This document shows, piece after piece, positions 45,021 to 58,100 of a DNA stretch of 64,000 nt. Each line of letters begins with the position of its first letter. Position 1 is the first letter of the stretch. The stretch spans positions 299,777 to 363,776 of the forward strand of contig MNCI01006679.1 in assembly GCA_015680685.1 (NCBI GenBank), read 5' to 3'. The notes under the pieces are model-generated. The model was not told the DNA's origin, ran no database searches, and worked only from the letters and a program-made list of their open reading frames with translations. Source of the stretch: Gnetum montanum (taxonomy: Eukaryota; Streptophyta; Gnetopsida; Gnetales; Gnetaceae). A program made the position numbers and the translations under genes.

Positions 45021-46280
45021 AGTGGATTTCATTATTAAGATGATTTGATACTTGTCTATTTCAAGTCTATACCAAGTCCATTTGAATGATAGTGAGCTCA
45101 CATTAATGCTTTTTCCCTATCTTACTATCATGAGCCTACAACAACCACAAAGGACAACCACCACTCCAAGATGAAAAAAAAAGAAAAGAATAAGGTAGCT
45201 AGGGCCTTAGATAGAGGGGTTTCTTCAAGCATGGTTAACATGTCTTTCCAGCCTCATAACCAATGCCCATAGCCCAAAATATTATTGAAGAGTTATGCTT
45301 TGAATTTTCATTCTATTTTTTAGTAGAAATCACATATTATAAAGACATACTTCCTTTTATAATCCATAGTAGGAGTGACGATATACCTATGAGAAGCCAT
45401 AGAACTTAATAAAGAAGTTGAGAAAAGAATACAAAAAATACCCTTGAGGTCACATCCTTTTCCATTCCCACTTGGTCTTTTTCTAGTTTGTTGGATAATA
45501 AGAATATATGTTACTTTTATTTTTAATGTGAAAGAACCTCCATGTTTCCATGATGAAGACTCCACATGAGATAGAGAAAATGAGTGGATGTCATGAACTC
45601 ACTTCCTAGTACCACAGAAAACTAATCAACTATTAGTAGAGAGCGTAACCAAAAGAAAAGATTAGCATAAATATTAAATCATAAACTTGATAGCTACATT
45701 CAAAAAGTTTCAAAATTCATTGTAGCTATGGATCAAAATTAGAGATTTTAAGTAAGAATAAATATAAAATATAAGAAAATAACAATAAAATAAAAATATA
45801 TAAAATAATTAGTAAAATATAAAAAAGTGAAAAACATGTAAAGAACATCATAAAACAAAAAATTAAGAAAACTCCCCTTTCATTCTTGTTAATATGTTAT
45901 TATATATGGATATCTCCCTCATGAATAATATGAATATCTCCCTCATGACTAAGATAGAAGAAGGATGTTCAGAAAGGAGAGTAAGCTTGTTCTTAATTAG
46001 AGGTGTTAGTGTTATGGCTAGTTACTTGCAAGTGCATGAAGGGTTTATGTTTCTAAATGTTGACTAGCATGTACTTTTGAGTGCTTGTTAGATGGTAAAT
46101 TATCGTAGCTCCAAAAGTAAAAGTTGAGTGTATGATATAAGGTCCTTCCCATAATGTTAGAACTTAGTTCATTATAGAATTTAGTTCATTACAGAACATG
46201 CATGTGATTGTAATAGAGAACCTTATCTCTTGATTTCAATGTGGCTTTCCTTATTTGTGCATCATGGCATTCTTTATTAT
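45020..46280 (-). other. 3' non-coding region of Athila-like element B
   Basis: The region aligns with 53,990-55,030 of element A, for example CATTAATGC, CACCACCATTC/CACCACTCC, CATAACCAATGC..TAGCCCA and TGTGCTTTGAATTCTCA/TATGCTTTGAATTTTCA, and CATCTCCCTCATGAATGA. This shared block downstream of the coding part supports the pairing of A and B as one family. Confidence 0.55.
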
Positions 46281-46289
46281 ATGCCTTGT

Positions 46290-47260
46290 GCAAATCCTTC
46301 ATCATTTGAGATACTCTTTAGTTTTCATCTAGCACATTAAATGTCACGAGTCATTTCTTTTGTGCTAGGTTAATGTCTAAGTCAAGTTCATAGGTAATTA
46401 TGAGTGTATGGAGTTTAGTTTGAATTGGAAGTTTAAGTAACTTTCTATACACTAACTCATAGGGAGAGTAGCATATAGGAAGTTTCCATGTTAAGAAATA
46501 TTTCTGAAGGATATGATTGAGTTTGGTTCTTTAATCTTTTCTATATATATTGATGGTTCAAGTTATTATTTAAGTGATCTTCCTATTAGTTATGCTTACT
46601 TGACCAGTGGCTTGAGGATGATAAGGTGTTATGAGTTTATGCTAAACTCATAAGTGTTACATTAAATTACAAAAGGTATTATCTATGAATTATGTTCCAT
46701 TATCATAAATTAGTACTCTAGGCATACCAAGCTTATTTACCAACTATTGTTGAAAGAAATAAGTTACAGTACTATAAGTACAATAAAAAATGACTATAGC
46801 TCTATCTCACTTTGTATAGTACTCAATAGCAACAATAGTATATGAATTCCCATTAGACATGGAAGTGATGGATCCCATAAAATCAATCCCCCAAAGGTCA
46901 AAAAGTTCCAATGGTTAATTCCACTATTGAAACCCTTTCATTCTTGTAGTCATCCCCCCATCTTATTGATACTTTTCATAAGAATAGGAGAAATGGTTAG
47001 CATCCTTGAAGATTTTTGGCCAAAACTATCTTGTCATCATGATCTTTATAGCCATTCTTATTCCTGCATAATGACTCCTACAAGAGTCCTTGTGATTATC
47101 TTGGAGAATTCTTAGTTGATCTATATCAAGTACATACCATCATACTAGGCCATTGACATAAACCTTGTAAACATTATCCTCAATCTCCATGTAGTATTTG
47201 ACCTGGTAAAGAAACTATTATTTTCTCATATGAACCCATTTATTAGGAGTCACATGCATA
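46290..47260 (-). pseudogene. Decayed integrase of Athila-like element B
   Basis: Reading the minus strand downward, a degenerate zinc-finger region (DNHKDSCRSHYAGIRMA, FWPKIFKDANHF) is followed by LELFDLWGIDFMGSIT. Then come LIYDNGT and TPYHPQATGQVSITNR, the three catalytic blocks of a plant gypsy integrase. The E of the last block is replaced. The C-terminal part with KLLKLPIQTKLHT follows near 46,420. Stops and frame changes are frequent. Confidence 0.75.
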
Positions 47261-47299
47261 AGTAGATATGAGAGAAATTCATCATACCAATTTATGACC

Positions 47300-48960
47300 A
47301 ATGGTGCATGCACTTTGGTTGCCTTAAAAAAGAGAAGTATATATTAAAATAGATAAGATGATGGCTATTTTTCATTATTTCCATCCCATCTTAACCAATA
47401 CAAATGATCTACAATGATATTCTTAATCTCTTTTCTATCCACCGTTGTAAGATAAAACTCTCATAAGATCACCAATCACTATATAACATAAAGTATTACT
47501 ACTAGCTTGTTCATAACAAAGTTAATTGCACTATCATTAGTATGCACAAAAATTGGATATCCAAGAACATAATGACTAAATTATTCTAAAGCATACATCA
47601 TCATCATGAGCTATTTTTCCATGGTGGTGTAATTAAGTTTTACACTCACAATGCTTTTGCTTTCATAATGGACATAATATGAGTGTTTTTAATCATCCAT
47701 TTGTGTTAGTACCACTTCCAATGCACAGTTGGATGCATATTTCATGATGTGAAAAGGTTTGGATTAATCAAGAATGTGTAGGATGGATGTTTCCACTAGC
47801 TTATATTTCATTTGTTGAAATGCCTATTTGCATTCGCTAAACTAGTCAAAGGCTACATCCTTCTTGATGAGCTCCATCCATACTTTAACAATTTTAAATA
47901 AGTTTTCAATTAAATGCCTATAGTAACCAATATGGCCAAGTAATGACCTTACATCTTTGATAGTTTCATATTTTCTATTTATTTGTTGGATGACCCTTAT
48001 CTTTCAGGGTACACCTTGATTCCTTTTCCTAAAATTCTATGCCTCAAAACAATGCCATCTTGGATCATCAAGTGGATTTTCTACCAATTGAGCCACAAGT
48101 TTATTTCCATATACCATTTTAGTAACTAGTCAAAAAGGTCTAGTGCTTGTTCAAAATTAGTGCCATAGGTGGAGACGTCATCCATGAAGACTTCCATAAC
48201 ACTACTAATTTGTTGCTAGAAGATACTTAGAAATAAGTATTGGAAAGTTATAGGGGCATTACAAAGATTAAAGGACATCTTCTTGTATATAAAAGTCCTC
48301 CTAAGGACTTGTGAAAGCTATTTTTTCCTAGTCATTTAGAGAAATTTTTATTTTCTTATATTCACTATACCGATCTAGAAAACTATAATAGCTATACCCT
48401 ACAATTGTATCCAATACTTGGTCCACCAATGATAATGGAAAATGATTATTAAATGTAGCCATGTGTAGTATAGTGAAGGTTATATAGAACCTTCATTTTT
48501 CCTCTTTCTTTGAAACAATTGCAAGTCAGATTACCCACTCACTATCTATAATAGATAGATGAATCCTACTTTGCTAAGCTTTTTAATTTCATTCTTTATA
48601 ACTTGCTTTAATTTTGAATTTATCCTCCTATGTGGATACCTCTTGGATTTAATAGTAGAGTTTGTGTAGATTTGATGCTAAATATGCTTGGACCTATTCC
48701 TATTAATTCATGATATGACCAAGTAAAAGTTGTTGATGATTTTTTTTACTAACTTTAATAGATTTTCCTTTTTTTCCTTAGTAATATTAGCATTGATAAT
48801 TACCAATCTATGATTATCAAGAAATACATATTCTAGAGTATCTAGTAAAGATTTGAATTCCAAAGGCTCTTGTCTTAAAACATCAAGAATTTTCAAGTCT
48901 TTCCAATAAATTTCTACTTCTTTCCTATATTCTATTTTAAAGAATTAGTTATGAATCTAC
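47300..48960 (-). pseudogene. Decayed reverse transcriptase (and RNase H) of element B
   Basis: On the minus strand the frame opens with QEPLEFKSLLDTLEYVFLD and then ITKEKKENLLKLVKK, the usual start of plant gypsy RT. It continues through SIIDSEWVI and IVSKKEEKWRFYIT, then reaches FMDDVSTYGTNFEQALDLF, the catalytic YxDD block with Phe. RNase H-like sequence should follow around 47,400-47,800 but is too decayed for me to delimit. Composition is much more AT-rich than the Tat copies. Confidence 0.75.
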
Positions 48961-49099
48961 TTCATTTCATCCATCTTATTGATATAAGCACTTGAGAGGA
49001 TTTTTCCTAGTTCCATACATAGTGTTGAATTAGAGCTACCATCTATTTTTAGCCACTATGTACCCTCTTATTTGTGGTTTATGTGTATAGGCATCTTTG

Positions 49100-49650
49100 G
49101 ACATCTTTTATTTTGACATACTTCTTACATGTTATGATGGATGTGCTATTTACAACCCACAACCCATATTTTCTCCATGTCATTGTATGTGATGCATGAA
49201 ACCCTCTTCTTCTTGACCTTTTCAAATTCATTTTTCTTGGATATTTTTAAGGAGAGGTCTTTGATTCCTAGCTTGGCATTAGTTGTTCTTAGCCAAGCCC
49301 TTTCCATGATAATTAGGAAGTCACCTTTATAGTTCTCTACATGAATGACTAGGAAGTTTACTGGATATGACCATCCATAGATGGTAGTCATGAGATTCTT
49401 CAGCAATTCCAAAGGAATGGTGATGGATTTATCAACAAGAATATTACATTTTCTAAGTGAAGGTAGGTTCCAAGATTTATATATTTCTTAGGAAATCCCT
49501 AGAAGCTAAGACTAGTATAGCTTTGTATGAATCATTTCTTGTAATTTATAAACAAATTAGAGAACTTCTAGTATTAGATCTTTTCCTAGATAGGTTTCCT
49601 AACTTTATCTAGTGTGTGAATACATGAGTTAACATGATAGTATATACATT
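49100..49650 (-). pseudogene. Protease region of element B
   Basis: The minus-strand frame at 49,412-49,146 reads TTIYGWSYPVNFLVIHVENY and MERAWLRTTNAKLGIKDLSL with YND. It aligns well with the element A protease (TIVCGWSYPADFLVIEV, MGRAWLSTINAYLGIHD). The active-site block lies upstream (49,420-49,560) and is broken by stops. Confidence 0.7.
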
Positions 49651-49899
49651 TTGGGATCTTTGGTTTGAAGGAAAATTGATGATTATCTTAGGAGCAGCTT
49701 GAGACGAATTAGTAGCCATAGATGCGTGTAGGGGGTTAGGTGATCTATTGGATTTGAAGAAATTATTTTCCCAAGACTTATGCTTAGAATTACTCAAATT
49801 GTCATTCGTATGTAAGTTCACAACTTGTGTGACATTACATAGACAGTGAAAGTGGTAAAGCAGTGGAATTATGAAGTGCAAAGTGTTACGGTGGATAAT

Positions 49900-52280
49900 A
49901 ATGATTGTATGTAGAAGGAGACTCATGTCATGGAGTAGTAGGTTTATAATATTAAGGGGGAAGTAGTGATGGAAAAAATAATTATGGCTTGCAAAGCCAC
50001 TAGGAGATATAGGTTTCTAGATGTGAAATCCATATGGTTTGATTGGCAATAAGGATATTGCTACTTTGGTGGTAGCATTCCCCATGATTATGGATTTTTC
50101 CATTGATGATCATGATCTTGAGGTTGAGGTGGCACCCCACTTAGATAATACTATTACTGGTAGAACTACTACTAATGATTACCTAGTGGATAAGGAAATC
50201 TCTTGGGTGGTTTCCTTCTTACAAATTTTGGAATCAAGGCACAAACTCTATATTCTTGTAGGTGTGATATTATAGAACAACATTTCATGGGATGTTCATA
50301 TTGGCAAGTGTCACATCCTTCTTTGATTTTAGTATCTACAACCTCATCAACTACCACAACTTTATTTTTCTATTAATAGTAATTCTTCCTTACATTCTTT
50401 CTTCTTCTTTCCTTATCTTTGTTCTCCTTATTCATTTTCTTCTCCAAAATTTTGAGAGTGACTTGGAACTTCTCATCTAAGGAGCCCCATAGTTTTTCCA
50501 CCTTAGTTGATATCTTTATGATAGATTTCTAAATTGGAAATATTTTCCTTTGTATCACTTCTTTTAATGGTGCTTCATTCTAAGAATTGTAGAGATGTAC
50601 CTACCATTTTTGAATGAAGGGATCACTATTGTACTCCTTTGCAATTTCTCATATTTTTAATTCTCCTTCTTCCTTAGCCACTTGATTAATAAGCCTCTGG
50701 ATATGATGGGTCCTCATTTCTGACAATGTCCCTTGAGAATAAATCCCAAAAGTCTCTTTTGTTTTATTTCTCAATCCATTTATCATGTGGTGAAGCTATT
50801 TTATTTAGGAGAAATCATGGTGAATTAGTGTAAAAGAGAGTAATATCTTTTAAAGGATACATCAAGGAATTCATGATTACCTTTATTTCACCCTTAGATT
50901 TATTTTCTCAAGTTAGACATCCTAGAGTATGTTTGATATTTATCATTGAATAACTATAACATTGTACTACATCTACAAATAGATTCTAACTCCAAAGACC
51001 TATATCACTTCTTAGCTTATTTGATGAGTATTTTGGGAAATAGTTTGAGTTTTTATCACTTATTCCCAGTATTCTACAAGGCACAGGCATCATGGAAGGC
51101 TTGCAAATGATGTTGTGAAATAGCATTGTATCCTCCTTCAAACTTAGGAATGTTATTCATATCAAGTTGTTTAATTTAGCTATCCTTTTGATGCTTGTTG
51201 AGAATATGAATTATTTCCAAGATTTTTACCATGCTTATTATGGCAAGAAGTGAATTAGCATAGTCACCATATTCATGGTGGCCCCTACCATGGTCATGCC
51301 TTCTATGATATGATTTGTCATTCCATCTTTCTTGATGATGCCCCTTCTCTTCTTACTATTGTTCATGATCTCTCATCTCATCTCCATGATGGGGCCTTCT
51401 ATCATCTTCATTTGCATCACAATCATTTCTCCTTTAGTCTTAGGTATGTTTTTCCTTCTTAGAGTCTAACAATGATGGTGGATCACTAGAAGAGTTGTGC
51501 TAGCTTGCCTTCCTTCTTTGTTCTCTTGATTATTCTTTTGCTGAACAACTAGAAAACCTTGGTCTTAAGGTTCCCATAGTTCTAGGATTAGTTGATCCCT
51601 TATCTTGGTTACTTGCAAAGATTTAATGGAACCATTAATATGTTATGTTATCCATACTAAAGGTAGGAGCACCTTGACACTATAGTTTCCCTAATGAAAG
51701 TTTTGGATCCTCCTTCTCTGATTGTGAAATTAGTAAGATCAAGATATTTTTGTCCTTAGAGGCTTCATGGTGTACTTGCAAGTTGAACCTCCATTGATTG
51801 TGAAATTAGTAAGATCAAGATCTTTTCAAAGTTGAACCTCCATTGGTTCATAGTCATTGTAGAGGTGCTTCTTCATTTGGTAATCTAGGACTGTTGGTTT
51901 AATCCCTCTTTTCATGAAAGCTACCATGAACATTGAAGAAATAGAATGATTAGGGAATAATACAATGTTGCCCTTCAAGTTTTTTCAGCATATCTATTCA
52001 TCATGATGAAGGTTGAAAGTGAATTTTGGATAATAAGGATTTGGATGTACATAGAAACTTTCAGTTCTTAAGTATCTCATTAGTATTTTTTATAGCTGTA
52101 TCATGTTGTTAGTTAGAATCATTAGCAAGTGGTGAATTAGCCATATGAGAAGAAGATATCTTAGTTTGTTCTTATGTAATGTATCTTAAATTAATTATTA
52201 TTATTATTTTCTAAGTATTAGAAATTATATATGTTCAATGGCCTTGTATGATCTTACTATCTAAAAATACTTAGCACACA
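49900..52280 (-). pseudogene. Decayed gag of element B
   Basis: The region is homologous in order to the element A gag (56,389-58,344). It includes the compact Cys/His motif CDTCQYEHPMKCC near 50,310 and His/Arg/Ser-rich sequence around 51,250-51,500. Multiple stops and frame changes are present. The leader next to 52,280 ends in ACTTAGCACACA, matching the A leader (ACTTAGCGCACAAACAC) just inside its primer-binding site. Confidence 0.6.
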
Positions 52281-52285
52281 CAAAT
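52281..52285. repeat. Target site duplication CAAAT, left side of element A
   Basis: CAAAT directly precedes the LTR terminus TGATGAGTGG. The same five bases follow the other terminus at 59,272-59,276. Confidence 0.8.
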
Positions 52286-53365
52286 TGATGAGTGGTGAGG
52301 TACCCCTACACTCAACCATATGAATACGAGCATTACATGTGTGATCTGGTTGAACTTCGCAAACTAAGTGCCTATACGCCTTATGGAACACCTAAGGTTA
52401 ATCATTCATTGTCTTCCCAAACTTTTATTTGTCATGGTTGTATGGTTAAGTAAGTCTGAGGTATGTGATTTTTATAGTTTTTATGTTTTATCTCCTATGC
52501 TAATGAGGTAAAGGATGCAGAGACTAATTAACTAAATTTAACTAACTAACTAAGCCTTAATTAACCTAGCATCAGCATCCATTCCCACCTACCATTCATA
52601 CCCTAAACCAATGCAACCTTGGTTGCCAAACGCTAGTCATTACTAGGATTACCAAGCATAACACACGTGCTCGAAGAGGTCGTACTGAATGCACTTAACT
52701 ATGGGAGAAGTGGTGAGAGAGATTTAATCAACTAATAAAGAATTTAAATGATGAACAATAAATAATGATAAATAAAGTCCTATTTAGCCTATTCCAGGCA
52801 TTGCAAGGTTTATCCAAAAGGTCATCTTTATTTTTGTACACAAACTTGTGTTCAGGCACACTATTTGCTCGAATAAAGATCCGTTCACTTTGGACCTTCT
52901 ACTGTGGCCACATGGAAATTATTCTATCTCTGAAGGGAAAAAATGCCATATTTTTGCTAAGAGTCNATGATATCACATGGGCCATGATATTGTGTCCACC
53001 ACAATATCGCATCCCCCACGATATCATGTCGTCCCCTGTGATATCACGTATGCGATATCGTGGTGTGCCGCCAAGTCTATAAATAAGAGGAGGCTCTCCC
53101 TTGTTTCTTCATCTAGATCTAGACTCTTAGCAAAAATATGGCATTTTTTCCCTTCAGAGATAGAATAATTTCCATGTGGCCACAGTAGAAGGTCCAAAGT
53201 GAACGGATCTTTATTCGAGCAAATAGTGTGCCTGAACACAAGTTTGTGTACAAAAATAAAGATGACCTTTTGGATAAACCTTGCAATGCCTGGAATAGGC
53301 TAAATAGGACTTTATTTATCATTATTTATTGTNGCTTTAGCACGATCCATTCCAAGTGTTCCATC
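52286..53365 (-). mobile_element. 3' LTR of element A, containing a misassembled segment
   Basis: Bases 52,286-52,965 align closely with 58,488-59,170. The segment 52,967-53,332 is in the wrong orientation relative to the 5' LTR and is bracketed by single N. The high end near 53,365 (GTGTTCCATC) matches the 5' LTR end GTGTTCCATCA. GATATC-containing units are more numerous here than in the 5' LTR. Confidence 0.75.
52966..53333. other. Segment assembled in reverse orientation between two N
   Basis: Bases 53,110-53,332 are the reverse complement of about 52,745-52,965 without visible difference over some 200 bases. The rest of the segment (52,967-53,110) continues the LTR only if read in reverse, where it carries AGTCTATAAATAAGAGG and TCTAGATCTAGATG as in the 5' LTR. 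This looks like a short contig with an unmerged overlap placed backwards during gap filling. Confidence 0.85.
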
Positions 53366-55030
53366 TAGATCCAATCCATTGTTGCATGATTTCCATCTAC
53401 ACACATAACACAGTTTTTATATTAGAAAGGGTAAATGAATCACAATGTAGTTGATACCTTGCTTCAGTAAAAAGTTCCATTGGCTAGTTGTGGTATGGTT
53501 GATGCAGATCTGGTGATATATAATAGTGGTTACCGAAGGTGTAGGGGTTAGGAAAAAATCAAAAAAATTGGGTTAGGATGCCCATGACTAAGAGCGAACC
53601 TCTGGTAGCGATAGAATGGAGAAAGAAAAGGAGCAAGGAAGATGGAGAAAAAGAAACAACTGTGACGTCGATAAAATGGATGTCAAGATGGAAATGAACA
53701 AGATAGAATTGATTGCAAAAATGCTAAGGAAAAAAATTTAACGAATGCACCAAATAGGAATGCCAGTGGGTCCTCCCCAAAGCAGGTTCATGCCCTTAAT
53801 GCCCTAACAAACTCACATTCGAAGAGTCCATAGGCTCTAGGAATGTCATTTGGAACAAGAGTTAAAATCTTAACCACAATAATTTACCAAAAATAAAACG
53901 ATGCATCCACCAAGATATACACTAATGATACAACAGGCAATGAGGTGAACAATGCAGGAAGGATGATGGAGAGAAGAGAATGGAATGGAATCTTAAGAAA
54001 AAGGTGATGTATGGCCCCTTGTGTAGTTAATGATTAACGTGACTTAGTAGATCACATTCCAAGTCCGACCTCAAACAAACCACATCCAATGACTTCGCAT
54101 TAATGCATTCGGACAATCCATCCATTTGAATAACAAGAATGCATCTCTCAAAGAGCCACCACCATTCTGACAAAATGAAGGAGAAGAGAATGGGAAGCGA
54201 GAAGGGCCTTAATTAGAGGGAACATGTTTATTTTAGTTCCATAACCAATGCTTGTAGCCCACATGATTAGTTCTTCTAAGGGGTGTGCTTTGAATTCTCA
54301 CTTTTTTTTTCTCTCTCTCTCTTTTATGTTTTATGTTTATGCATGAGAACCACACCATGCAAAGACATTGTTATTTTTATTTACTCAGCTTCTTGATAAG
54401 TGGGTAATGTAGAAATGGTAAGAAAACTCAAGAAGAAAACATCCAAGCACCCAAGAGAATGGCCAAAATGAATGCATCAAGTTCCCTTGAAGTCACACCC
54501 TTTTCAATCCTTAAGTCCTTCCTCAGTTTGAGAAATGCCCAGTCACCGATTCGTTATAGTTCTTATTATTGAGAAAGGGACTATATAGTTCCAAGCCAAG
54601 AGAGACCATAAAAATTTGTAGATGAATGGATGAAGTGGACTCATTACCTATCATATCAAAAGAAACATACCCTAGTATCAACATCATAACTTAAAGGTAA
54701 AAGCCAAACGTTAGAAATCAGTAGAAAAATAGTTCATACCATCATGAAGAACACTTATTAAATGACAAACTTAACAAGATGGATAACACACACACACACA
54801 CACACACAAGAAATGAAAAAGAATAAATGATGTTGTAAAACAAAAAAAAGAAAGGTTAAAGAAATTTGTAAAACAAAAATGTGTAAAACTAAAACTAAAA
54901 AGAACTGAGGGCCTCAAATGATCATCATAGGTGGCCATCTCCCTCATGAATGAATTGGAAGGGAGAGATACAAAATAATGAGTGCCTATTTGAATTTTTT
55001 AGAAGTGTCCAACTTCTCCTGATTGATGTT
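53366..55030 (-). other. 3' non-coding region of element A
   Basis: No coding frame is convincing. There is a (CA)n microsatellite at 54,789-54,810 and a T-rich/CT run at 54,301-54,325. The part from 53,990 to 55,030 is homologous to 45,020-46,280 of element B. No clear polypurine tract is visible beside the LTR. Confidence 0.55.
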
Positions 55031-55113
55031 TTCAAGTTAAGGGGTGGAAGTCGGCGATGCTCATACTCCAATATATCTATGCTTTCATTGTTGGCGTGAG
55101 TTGTTTCTCCAAT

Positions 55114-58100
55114 TCATTTCATGCATGTTGGTGGGATTCTTTCTTCATTATCTATCAACCACTGGGTGTTCTCTTGTTGTGTGGTTGCTACATATAGGCA
55201 CCGTTGTATCTGTGTTTCTTGGACACACCAGATGCATGCAGGAGATGCTGAGCATTCCTCCATGTCATCACCCTCTGAGTCATTGTATGTGGTGCATGGA
55301 ACTTTCTTCTTCTTGATCTTTCCATAAATGTTTTCTGTAGATATTTCCAAGGAAATGTCGTGGATCCCTAGGTACGCATTGATGGTGCTGAGCCATGCCC
55401 TTCCCATTATAATTGGGAATTCCCCTTTGTTACTTTTGACTTCTATCACTAGAAAATCAGCTGGGTATGACCAACCACACACAATGGTAATGATGTCCTC
55501 CACCAATCCCAAGGGAAAGGTGATGGAATGGTCAGCCAGCTCTAGTTGAATGTTGCTCTTCTTGAGTTGGGGCAAGTTCCAAGCTTGATACATTTCTTGT
55601 GAGATTAAGTTGACTACGGAACATGAGTTAAGAAGAGCCTTATGTGGTTCATTCCCGGTGACTTGGAGGTAGATTAAGGGACTTTTAGGGCTAGAGAGTT
55701 TCCTAGGAAGGTGGCCCACCTTGATCCAGTTGGTAATGGTATGTGTTGACATAACCGTATGCATTAAGCCTTGTTGTTGGTTTGAAGGGAGCTCCGAAGC
55801 CTTGTATGTTGGAGGAGTGTGCACAGACTCAACCGCTTATGGTTGTGAGAGCTTGTTTGGGCTTTTGGTTCTGAAGAAAGGTATTCTCTTCTAGAGGTTA
55901 TTAGAACTAGCAGTATGTTGAAGGTTAATAGCTCTCATAGCATAACGTTGCTATGGTTGAGTGGGGAGTTCCCCTTGCATTGTTGGAGTGGATGGCAATG
56001 GAACTATTGGCATATGAGTGGTGGATGGATTCAGAGGATGGTACGTGTGTGGTGTGTCTTCCATAGGAGGAGTCCTAAAATACTCCTAAACTTGGTAGTG
56101 ATGTTGTGGGGTTGTGTGACCCATAAAGTCACTTGGAGAAACCGGTTGCTGCATGTAATAGCCATATGGGTCTAGTTGCCAGTAAGGGTATTGTTGCCTA
56201 GGCAGTGGCATCCCCCATGACTGTGGATGTTTCCACTGCTGATGTTACTTGATAGGTTGTGGCGGAGTTCCACTTGGATAATATGTCAACGATTGGTGGA
56301 ACTACCTTGGGTTACCTTGGGGATAAGGTAACCTTTGGGGTGCTTGTCATCTGTTAAGTCTTGGGTTGAGCACATACACCTTGGACTCTTACAGGTCTAA
56401 GATTATTGGACAACATCCCTTAGGATGGTCATATTGGCAAATCTCACATCCACCATCATTGTCTGTGTCAGAGTCAACAACCTCATAGGAGATAGTCATT
56501 TTTCCCTTACCTTTGTTACATGCATGACNGACAACCTCATAGGAGATAGTCATTTTTCCCTTACCTTTGTTACATGCATGACCTGCATCTCTCCGCTTTT
56601 TCTTATCGTGGTCACTACTTCGTTCCTCCTTAGACTCCTCTATGATTTTTAGGACTGTTTCAATTTTGCTATCTAAGGAGCTCCATATTTCATTTACCTT
56701 AGCTGATACTTCCATTGTTATCTTTTAAAGCGGCAAGGTTTTTCGATTCACCAACTCTTCGAGTGATGACTCATCCTCTTCATCGCAGAATCTCACTCCC
56801 TTCTTTCATAGGGAAGGATCATAGTTATATTCTTCCGCGCTTTCTCTTTTTCATAGCTCCCCTTCTTCTATGGCCACTTTCTCCAACAATCAATGAATTT
56901 CATGGGATCTAAGCTCAGATAATCTCCCTTGGGCATAAGTCCCAAGGGTTCTCCTAGTTTAGTGTCTTAGCCCATCTGCGAGGTGGCGTAGTTGATCCCA
57001 TTGTGCGTAACCATGGCCCAGACAATGATGTAGCAATGCATAGTAGTAGCCCATGGAAGCATCCAAGGGTTCGTGATTACCCAGCTTCCATCCTTGGATC
57101 TGCTTACGCAAGTTAGACACTCTAGAGTACGTTTGGTATTTATCGTTAAACAATTCTAGCATTGTACTCCACCTCCTAATGGTTTCCGGCTCTAAGGACT
57201 GGTACCAACTCTTTACCTCCTTTATGAGTGTCCTAGGAAACAACTTTAATTTCTACCACTCATTCTCAATATTTTGGAAGGCGTAGGCATTGTGGAATGC
57301 CTGTAAATGATTTTGTAGATAAACATTGTATCCCCCCTTGAAGCGTGGGATATTATTCATATCTAATCTTTTGATCCGACTATCTTTTTGGTGCCTTGTA
57401 GGTATTCTAACTACCTCCATAATATCTAACATACTTCAGGTGGCAAGTAGGGGTTCATCATGATCATCTCTCTCATGACGTCTATGATGCCTACGTTGTT
57501 CCCTACTTTCCCTTCTTTCATGCCTTGACTCTCCAAAATGCCCTCGTCCTCGCTCTCAACTCTCTCGTTGAGGTCTCTCATTTTTCTTACCCTTATCCTC
57601 ACCATTGTGCTCTTTATGACCATGTCCTGATGTGGAAGGAGATGGTGAATGGTGTGATGAAGGGGAAGAAGAAGGAGAACCATCGCCATGATGATGTTTC
57701 CCACCTTCTCTTTGGTGACTACGGTCCCAATAGTGATAACAATCAGAATGCCCATCCTTGTCATATGTTTTTGTTCCCTCAATGAACACTTGGTGCTCAT
57801 GGGAATCAGAACCAGGGTTTTGTATTGTGGAGCACAAGTTCTAATACCCCATCTCCTCACCATCATTAGGATGGGGAACATCATTTTGTGGAGAACCTAT
57901 TAAGATAGGTTCACCACCCTTAATTTCTCTTATGACGGGTGAAGCATTACGGGGGCCTTTGCCCTTCAACGATGTGTGGAGACTCTCCTACTACAAGTCT
58001 CGTTGATGTTGTGCTTCTATGGGATGTTAGTCCCTTGTGTCATAATCTTCTGAAACATACTTAGCATATAGCTACATCATGTCTATTTGTGTAAGAGCAC

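Noticed and set aside
46290-48960. RT-bearing sequence as a possible endogenous pararetrovirus
   Set aside because: An integrase with WGIDF and PYHPQATGQV blocks follows RT, and gag-PR precedes it, so it is an LTR retrotransposon.
52765-53322. Two identical open frames on opposite strands, suggesting a large palindrome
   Set aside because: Explained by a misoriented gap-fill segment bracketed by N.
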